Origin: Flammeovirgaceae bacterium
GTDB taxonomy: Bacteria; Bacteroidota; Bacteroidia; Cytophagales; Cyclobacteriaceae
Direction: 5' to 3'
Assembly: GCA_016709845.1 (NCBI GenBank)
Contig: JADJMA010000063.1
Span: 62,001 to 126,000 of the forward strand
Length of the DNA stretch: 64,000 bases
Below the pieces are notes generated by a model. That model was not told the origin of the DNA, made no database searches, and saw only the letters and a list, made by a program, of their open reading frames with translations. This document shows, in pieces, positions 58,408 through 64,000 of the stretch (the stretch's first letter is position 1; each line of letters opens with the position of its first letter). The position numbers were made by a program, and so were the translations under genes.

Positions 58408-58664
58408 ACGCTTCCGATATATTAGGTTGTAGCACTGATGATCAACTTATTAAGATTGTCTCGTTAATATCTTTTTGTAAGAGAATTAAATAACCTGACT
58501 CTTGTAATGAGTATAAAATTTATTTTATTAGGACTGATTTGAGATCGATTAGCATTTTTTGAATCACTTTCAAATCGGTGTAAATGGCCTGAATTGAAAT
58601 TTCCCGATGGAGATTCTGGCAATTTTTTAATCTTTGCGCGATTTTAAAAACGAGTTCTAAAGAC

Positions 58665-60546
58665 ATGGCGAAGGAGAATACAGAATACAATGAAGCGAGT
58701 ATCCGATCGCTCGATTGGCGAGAACACATTCGGCTACGGCCAGGTATGTACATCGGAAAATTGGGCGATGGCTCCGCGAAAGACGATGGTATTTATGTGC
58801 TGGTGAAGGAAGTAATCGACAACTCGATTGATGAGCACATGATGGGGCATGGTAAAGCCATTGATGTAAAAATTACAGACCAGCGGGTGTTGGTTCGCGA
58901 TTATGGTCGCGGCATACCGTTGGGTAAGGTGGTAGATGTAGTTTCAAAAATTAATACCGGTGCCAAGTACGATTCCGGGGCTTTTCAAAAGTCGGTGGGA
59001 TTGAATGGCGTTGGAACTAAGGCGGTGAACGCACTTTCCAATTATTTTAAAGTGCAGGCTTTTCGCGATGGCAAAACAAAGCTGGCTGAATTTAAGAAAG
59101 GTGTCTTATCGACTGATGCCAAAGAAACGAAAACCACCGAGAAGAATGGTACGCTGGTAGAATTTGAGCCCGACAATACGATGTTCAAGCATTATCATTT
59201 CATTCCGGATTACCTGGATGATTTGATGTGGAACTACGCCTTCCTTAATGCGGGGCTTACGATTAATTATAACAGCAAGAAGTTTTACTCCAAGGATGGT
59301 CTGCTCGATTTGCTTAAGCAGAAATCTGATTCGGAAGACATTCGCTATCCTATTATTCATTTTAAAGGCGATGATATTGAAGTAGCCCTTAGCCATGGTA
59401 GTCAATATGGCGAAGAGTACTACTCTTTTGTAAACGGACAAAATACAACCCAAGGAGGTACTCACCTGGCAGCTTTTCGCGAAGGATTGGTGCGCGGAGT
59501 ACGTGACTTTTATAAAAAGGATTTTGATGCATCCGATATCCGCGCAAGCATAATAGCCGCTATTGCTATTCGGGTACAAGAGCCTGTATTCGAATCACAA
59601 ACGAAAACCAAATTAGGTTCTATGAATATGGCCCCCGATGGGGCAACGGTGAAGAGCTTTGTGGGCGATTTTGTATCTAAAGAATTGGAGATTTATCTGC
59701 ATAAGAATTCGGCTGTGGCCGATGCGTTGCTCAAGCGTATTTTACAATCGGAGCGCGAACGAAAAGAAATAGCCGGTATTAAGAAACTTGCCAACGAGCG
59801 CGCCAAGAAGGCGAACCTGCATAATAAAAAACTTCGTGATTGTCGTTTTCATTTTGATGATGAAAAGGAGAGAAGGGCATGGAGTCGGTAATCTTTATTA
59901 CCGAAGGGGATTCGGCCAGCGGCTCGATCACTAAATCGCGCAACGTGGAAACACAAGCTGTGTTTAGTTTGCGCGGTAAGCCGTTGAACTGCTATGGTCT
60001 TACCAAAAGGTAGTGTATGAGAATGAAGAATTTAATCTTCTACAACATGCACTCAACATAGAAGATGGCATGGACGGCTTGCGTTACAACAAAGTGATTG
60101 TAGCCACCGATGCCGATGTGGATGGCATGCACATTCGTCTGCTGTTGATGACGTTCTTCCTTCAGTTTTTTCCAGATCTGGTAAAGGCAAGTCACGTCTA
60201 TATTTTAGAGACTCCGCTGTTTAGGGTGCGCAATAAGAAGGAAACAATTTATTGTTACAGCGAAGAAGAGAAGCAAAAAGCAGTAGCTAAACTTGGAAGC
60301 AAACCGGAGATCACCCGCTTCAAAGGACTAGGTGAAATTTCACCGGAAGAGTTCGGGAATTTTATTGGTGATGAAATTCGCTTGCAACCGGTGCGCATCG
60401 ATAAAGAAAAGCACCTGCAAAAAATCCTGGAGTTCTACATGGGTAAAAACACCCCCGATCGACAGGAGTTTATTATTGAAAACCTAAAGGTTGAATTGGA
60501 TAAGGTAGATAAGCAGTTGGAAGAAGAAGTTGAAGCGGAGGGTTAA
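58665..60546 (+). CDS. parE: Topoisomerase IV subunit B (ParE), frameshifted
   Basis: The GHKL-type ATPase half of the type IIA topoisomerase. ATP-site motifs are VLVKEVIDNSIDEHMMG, VRDYGRGIPLG and SVGLNGVGTKAVNALS, followed by QTKTKLGS and the coiled switch. The Toprim core reads VIFITEGDSASGSITKSRN and VATDADVDGMHIRLLLMTFF. Two shifts break it: near 59872 (between EKERR and EGMESVIFITEGD) and near 60009 (between LTKK and VYENEEFNL). The paired parC follows after 125 bases containing repeat words. Confidence 0.92.
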
Positions 60547-60573
60547 CCGCAAAGGCGCAGAGACGCAAAGGAG
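60547..60573. repeat. CGCAAAGG…CGCAAAGG intergenic repeat word
   Basis: Directly after the parE stop, the sequence reads CCGCAAAGG, then CGCAGAGA, then CGCAAAGGA: three near-copies of CGCArAGr in tandem. I recall this word family as widespread in intergenic DNA of many unrelated bacteria. No gene or hairpin with a T tract explains it. Confidence 0.5.
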
Positions 60574-60632
60574 TATTAATGGTATCACATTTGTGAGCCT
60601 TTGATTTTAGAAAAGTGAACTGATAATAGTTT

Positions 60633-60660
60633 CCGGTAACCAGTGACCGGTAACCAGTAA
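60633..60660. repeat. 14-bp tandem repeat CCGGTAACCAGTrA between parE and parC
   Basis: CCGGTAACCAGTGA (60633-60646) is followed directly by CCGGTAACCAGTAA (60647-60660), differing at one base. Each unit contains the palindromic GGTAACC. It ends 11 bases before the parC start, so it lies in the parC leader. Confidence 0.7.
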
Positions 60661-60671
60661 CAAGAAAAGCA

Positions 60672-63511
60672 ATGAGCAAGAAGAAAGCAATTAGAGACAA
60701 ATCGATTCGCGATGAAGATGGCGAAGTAGTTCATGGGCTTATATCACTCGATGGCCTGTACGAAAACTGGTTTTTGGATTACGCCTCGTATGTAATTCTG
60801 GAACGAGCTGTGCCCCGCATTGAAGATGGTTTGAAACCCGTACAACGCAGAATAGCCCACTCCATAAAAGAGATGGACGATGGCCGTTTTAATAAAGTGG
60901 CCAACGTAATTGGTAATACCATGCAATTCCATCCGCATGGTGATGCTGCCATTGGCGAAGCGATTGTAAACATCGGGCAGAAAGAACTTTTATTAGATAC
61001 CCAAGGAAACTGGGGCGATGTGCGTACTGGAGATAGTGCTGCTGCACCACGATACATCGAAGCCCGTCTTTCAAAGTTTGCGTTGGATGTCGTGTACAAT
61101 GCGCAGACTACTGAGTGGCAATTGTCGTATGATGGTCGCAAGAAAGAACCCGTTACATTACCCGTTAAGTTTCCATTATTATTAACACAAGGAGTGGAGG
61201 GTATTGCAGTTGGGCTTTCGACTAAAATTCTTCCACACAACTTTTGCGAGTTAATAAAAGCTTCTGTTGATATACTTAAAGGAAAGAATCCAAAATCTAT
61301 CCCGACTTTTTAACGGGTGGTATTGCTGACTTCACAGACTACGATCAGGGCTTTCGCGGTGGTAAAGTAAAGTGCGCGCCAAGATTGAGATCATCGATAA
61401 GAAAACACTTGCTATCAAAGAAATTCCGTTTGGTACCACAACGAGTTCATTGATGGATTCTATTGTGAAGGCGAGTGAGAAGGGAAAGATTAAAGTAAAG
61501 CAGGTAGTTGATAACACAGCAAAGGATGTAGAGATCCAAATTCATTTGCATCCGGGTATTAGTCCGGAGGTTGCCATTGATGCGTTGTATGCCTTTACAG
61601 ATTGTGAGATTTCTATTTCGCCTAATGCGTGTGTGATTGTGGCCGATAAGCCGCAGTTCATGAAAGTGAATGATATTCTCAAATACAACACCGATCAAAC
61701 GGTAAAACTTCTGAAGCAGGAGTTGTTGATTCGCAAAGGGAGTTAATGGAGAAAATTCTCTTTTCATCGTTAGAGAAAATCTTTATCGAGAAAAGAATCT
61801 ATCGCGACATTGAAAATTGTGAAACCTTTGAAGAAGTGATCAGCACCACCGATAAAGGGCTGAAGCCTTATAAGAAGCAATTCTATCGTGAGATTACTCG
61901 TGATGATATTTTGCGATTACTGGAAATCCGCATTAAGCGAATTTCAAAATACGATTCGTTTAAAGCTGATGAATTATTAAAAGACCTTGAGAAAGAACTG
62001 AAGGAAACGCTGCATCACTTAAAGCATTTAACTGACTATGCCATTGCTTACTACCAAAACTTGTTGGAGAAGTATGGCAAAGGCCGCGAACGCAGAACTG
62101 AGATTAAGAGTTTCCAATCCGTAACCGCTACCGAAGTAATTGCAAACAACCAGAAGTTGTATGTAAACCGGGCCGATGGTTTTGTGGGCTGGGGCATGCG
62201 CAAAGACGAATACATTGTTGAATGTTCTGAACTGGACGACATCATCGCGATTCGCAAAGATGGCAAAGCATTGGTGAGCCGCATTGGCGAACGCAAGTTT
62301 ATGGGGAAAGACATTGTGCATATTGGCGTGTGGAAGAAAGGCGATGAACGAATGGTATACAACATGATTTACAGTGATGGCAAGAGTGGTAAAGCATTTG
62401 CCAAGCGATTTGCCATGCCGGCCATCATTCGCGATAAGGAATATGATCTTACTTCGGGCAACCCGAACAGCAAATTGTATTACCTGAGTGCCAACCCCAA
62501 TGGCGAGGCCGAAGTTGTGGAGGTGAAGTTGAGCCAGGCGAGCACCGCGCGCAAAAAGATTTTTGATTTCGATTTCTCGGAGTTGGAAATAAAAGGTCGT
62601 GGGGCAAAAGGAAACACAATAACGAAATATCCGCTACGCAGAATTGATTTTAAAGAAGCGAAGGGCTCTACGTTGAGCGGATTGAAACTGTGGTTCGATC
62701 AGGCTTCAGGTCGATTGAATAAAGATGAGCGCGGCAAGTACGTAAACAAGTTTGATGGCGATGATCAGATCTTGGCTATCACCACCAGTGGAAATTATAA
62801 ACTCACCAGCTTTGAACTCACTAATCGTTACGAACCAGAGAAAACGATTCTTGTAGAAAAGTTTAATCCGAAGAAAGCAATCTCGGCTGTGTATTGGGAT
62901 GGTGTAAGCAAACAACATTTTGTAAAACGCTTCCTCATTGAAACCAACACCCCCGATAAGGATTTCGGATTTATTAGTGAAGGCATTGGCTCGCGCTTGG
63001 AGTTTGTAACCACGAGCGATACGCCCGAATTGGAAATAGAAATTGTGAAAGGAAAGGGCAAGGACAAAGAGACCGAAGTCGTTAATCTCGAAGATATTAT
63101 TGATGTGAAAGGATGGAAGGCGTTGGGCAATCGCTTGTCGCAATATAAAGTAACGAAGGTGCGGCCAGTGGAGGATGCAGAAGACACCAGCGTTGAAGCT
63201 GAGGAAGAAGTAGAAGCGGAGGAGCCTGAGGATAGTCAGTCTTCAAAAAAAAAAATCGAGCCGGAGCCAGTCATCGAGGAGGACGGTCAAGCAGCCCTCT
63301 TCGGGGAGGCAAAACCAAAAGCGGGCCCGCTCGTCAACGGCCAGCCCCCAAAAGCAAAAGCGCCCAAGCCAAAAGAAGCAAAGCAAGCCGACCTCTTCGG
63401 GCCCGTCCGAACGGAAAAGCCGGGCGGGGAAAGCCAAAAAAGGAAAAAGTAAAAGATGACGAGGAGCCCAAAGCGTTTGGCGTTGGGGATGAGATTGAGT
63501 TTGATTTGTAA
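60672..63511 (+). CDS. parC: Topoisomerase IV subunit A (ParC), frameshifted, with G+C-rich tail
   Basis: The DNA-cutting half of topoisomerase IV. It opens with a basic leader, then LISLDGLYENWFLDYASYVILERAVPRIEDGLKPVQRRI. The catalytic tyrosine lies in SAAAPRYIEARLSKFA, with FHPHGDAAIGEAI before it. Missing single bases near 61289, 61372 and 61739 break the next part; repaired readings are YPDFLTGGIADFTDYDQGFRGGK, KVRAKIEI and RKGELMEKI. The beta-pinwheel C-terminal domain follows. The tail from about 63180 is acidic, then Lys/Pro/Ala-rich, with QAALFG and QADLFG motifs. One last shift near 63430-63450 leads to FGVGDEIEFDL and the stop at 63511. Confidence 0.9.
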
Positions 63512-63568
63512 CAATTAGTTAGATTGATATAATTATTTTTATAGACCAGTCTTAATATAAAGTCATAA

Positions 63569-63610
63569 ATGAATTTTGTTGTTGACATTGAGACTGCTAA
63601 TGCAGATTAA
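63569..63610 (+). pseudogene. Possible remnant of a DnaQ-like exonuclease N-terminus
   Basis: A 13-codon frame reads MNFVVDIETANAD then TAA. That sequence resembles the start of DEDDh 3'-5' exonucleases, which typically read MxFVxIDxETANxD with the catalytic Asp-x-Glu. Here one residue before the Asp is missing and nothing homologous follows. It may be a deletion fossil or chance; the evidence is a single short motif. Confidence 0.3.
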
Positions 63611-63646
63611 TTAAGCATTTGATACATTTGGGAAATCAAAGCATTA

Positions 63647-64000
63647 ATGATGAAGAGTCTAATAATCACCTTAGCATTGATATCAATTGTTTATCAAGGC
63701 TACTCACAAGATAATTATTCACACCAGTTTTCAAGCGCCCCTGAAACGGTACGTTATGAAATCGTGCAATCTGATTATGGGGCACGATATACTTTAAAAA
63801 TCGACAAATACAGCGGCAAGGTTTTTCAATTGGTCTCAACGGACGATGGTGATTTACTCTGGGAGTCCATTTTGGTATTGGACAATACCAAACCAGATGA
63901 GTCGACCTGGGATAAGGTTAATTTTCAACTTTTCACATCTGGATTAGGACCAAGGTTTACATTTCTTTTGAACGTGAATACAGGAACAACTTGGCAGTTA
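63647..64000 (+). CDS. Hypothetical exported protein (partial, runs off the window)
   Basis: ATG at 63647 (or 63650) opens a frame that stays open to the right edge: MMKSLIITLALISIVYQGYSQDNYSHQFSSAPETV with a signal peptide ending near YSQ. The mature part (RYEIVQSDYGARYTLKIDKYSGKVFQLVSTDDGDLLWESILV) has strands with alternating hydrophobic residues, as in small beta proteins. No known family is recognised. Its 135-base upstream gap contains the exonuclease-like remnant. Confidence 0.6.
   Translation, partial: MMKSLIITLALISIVYQGYSQDNYSHQFSSAPETVRYEIVQSDYGARYTLKIDKYSGKVFQLVSTDDGDLLWESILVLDNTKPDESTWDKVNFQLFTSGLGPRFTFLLNVNTGTTWQL

Noticed and set aside
58537..58581. GATTTGA…TCAAATC inverted repeat upstream of parE as a terminator or operator
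   Set aside because: Only 7-bp arms with a long spacer in A/T-rich sequence; such matches are expected by chance.
60633..60660. Tandem repeats considered as a CRISPR array
   Set aside because: Only two 14-base units in direct contact, with no spacers and no cas genes nearby.

Overview
The window is a stretch of chromosome from a member of the Bacteroidota, most likely Cytophagales (Cyclobacteriaceae/Fulvivirgaceae-like). This is inferred from gene content: a DUF1501 protein ending in a type IX secretion sorting domain next to a DUF1800 protein, DUF5916, DUF4159, DUF2911, DUF6913 and DUF1015 family proteins, a histone H1-like Hc1 protein, a cytophagal-type alpha-oxoamine synthase, TAnnTTTG promoter-like words, and A-rich start contexts with few Shine-Dalgarno sites. 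There is no rRNA, tRNA, CRISPR array, prophage or insertion sequence that I can support. The dominant technical feature is that about 30 of about 60 genes are interrupted by one or more single-base indels, mostly in homopolymer runs. They include genes that cannot plausibly be dead (alaS, gatB, ligA, gltA, thyA, accC, parC, parE, murB, dapA). Adding or removing one base repeatedly restores a conserved motif, so I treat these as read errors and annotate full spans as genes.

Layout. 0-5 kb: ABC-F ATPase, sorbosone-dehydrogenase-like lipoprotein, DUF2911 pair, dCMP deaminase. 5-6 kb: a lysine/alanine-rich 106-aa protein and a 21-aa all-basic microprotein, then murB. 7-12.5 kb: a co-directional surface/secretion cluster (lipoprotein, outer-membrane barrel, DUF1501-T9SS, DUF1800). 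12.6-18.2 kb: HMG-CoA lyase, dprA, a MerR regulator, CapA, two coupled M23 endopeptidases. 18.3-27.3 kb: alaS-gatB-thioredoxin lipoprotein chain, DUF4159, a lipoprotein, a small barrel protein, thyA. 27.3-34 kb: a SET-domain protein, DUF5916, sdaAB, and a TolC/HlyD efflux pair closed by a terminator. 34-41.6 kb: glycosyltransferase 9, Maf, DUF1015-accC, alpha-oxoamine synthase, histone H1-like Hc1, dapA-DUF6913. 41.6-49 kb: ligA, rsmE, acyl-CoA-binding protein, gltA, prohibitin-like protein, a large Lys/Ala-rich H1-like protein, mnmE. 49-51.6 kb: a metal module, a DtxR/MntR-type regulator with palindromic operators and an Nramp transporter fused to a universal-stress domain. 51.6-64 kb: glycosyltransferase, dapD, DUF3108, mscL, hydroxyacyl-CoA dehydrogenase, a small membrane protein, BamE-like lipoprotein, fatty acid hydroxylase family protein, parE-parC, and a partial secreted protein.

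The most interesting biology is (i) a SET-domain protein encoded in the same window as four histone-like basic proteins, including a 21-aa free-standing H1-tail peptide, recalling the chlamydial arrangement where a SET enzyme acts on Hc1/Hc2; (ii) a G+C-rich tail on ParC carrying two QAxLFG motifs that resemble beta-clamp-binding peptides; (iii) the metal-regulator operators plus the Nramp-Usp fusion; and (iv) several short intergenic repeat words, including a REP-like double palindrome at about 23.7 kb.
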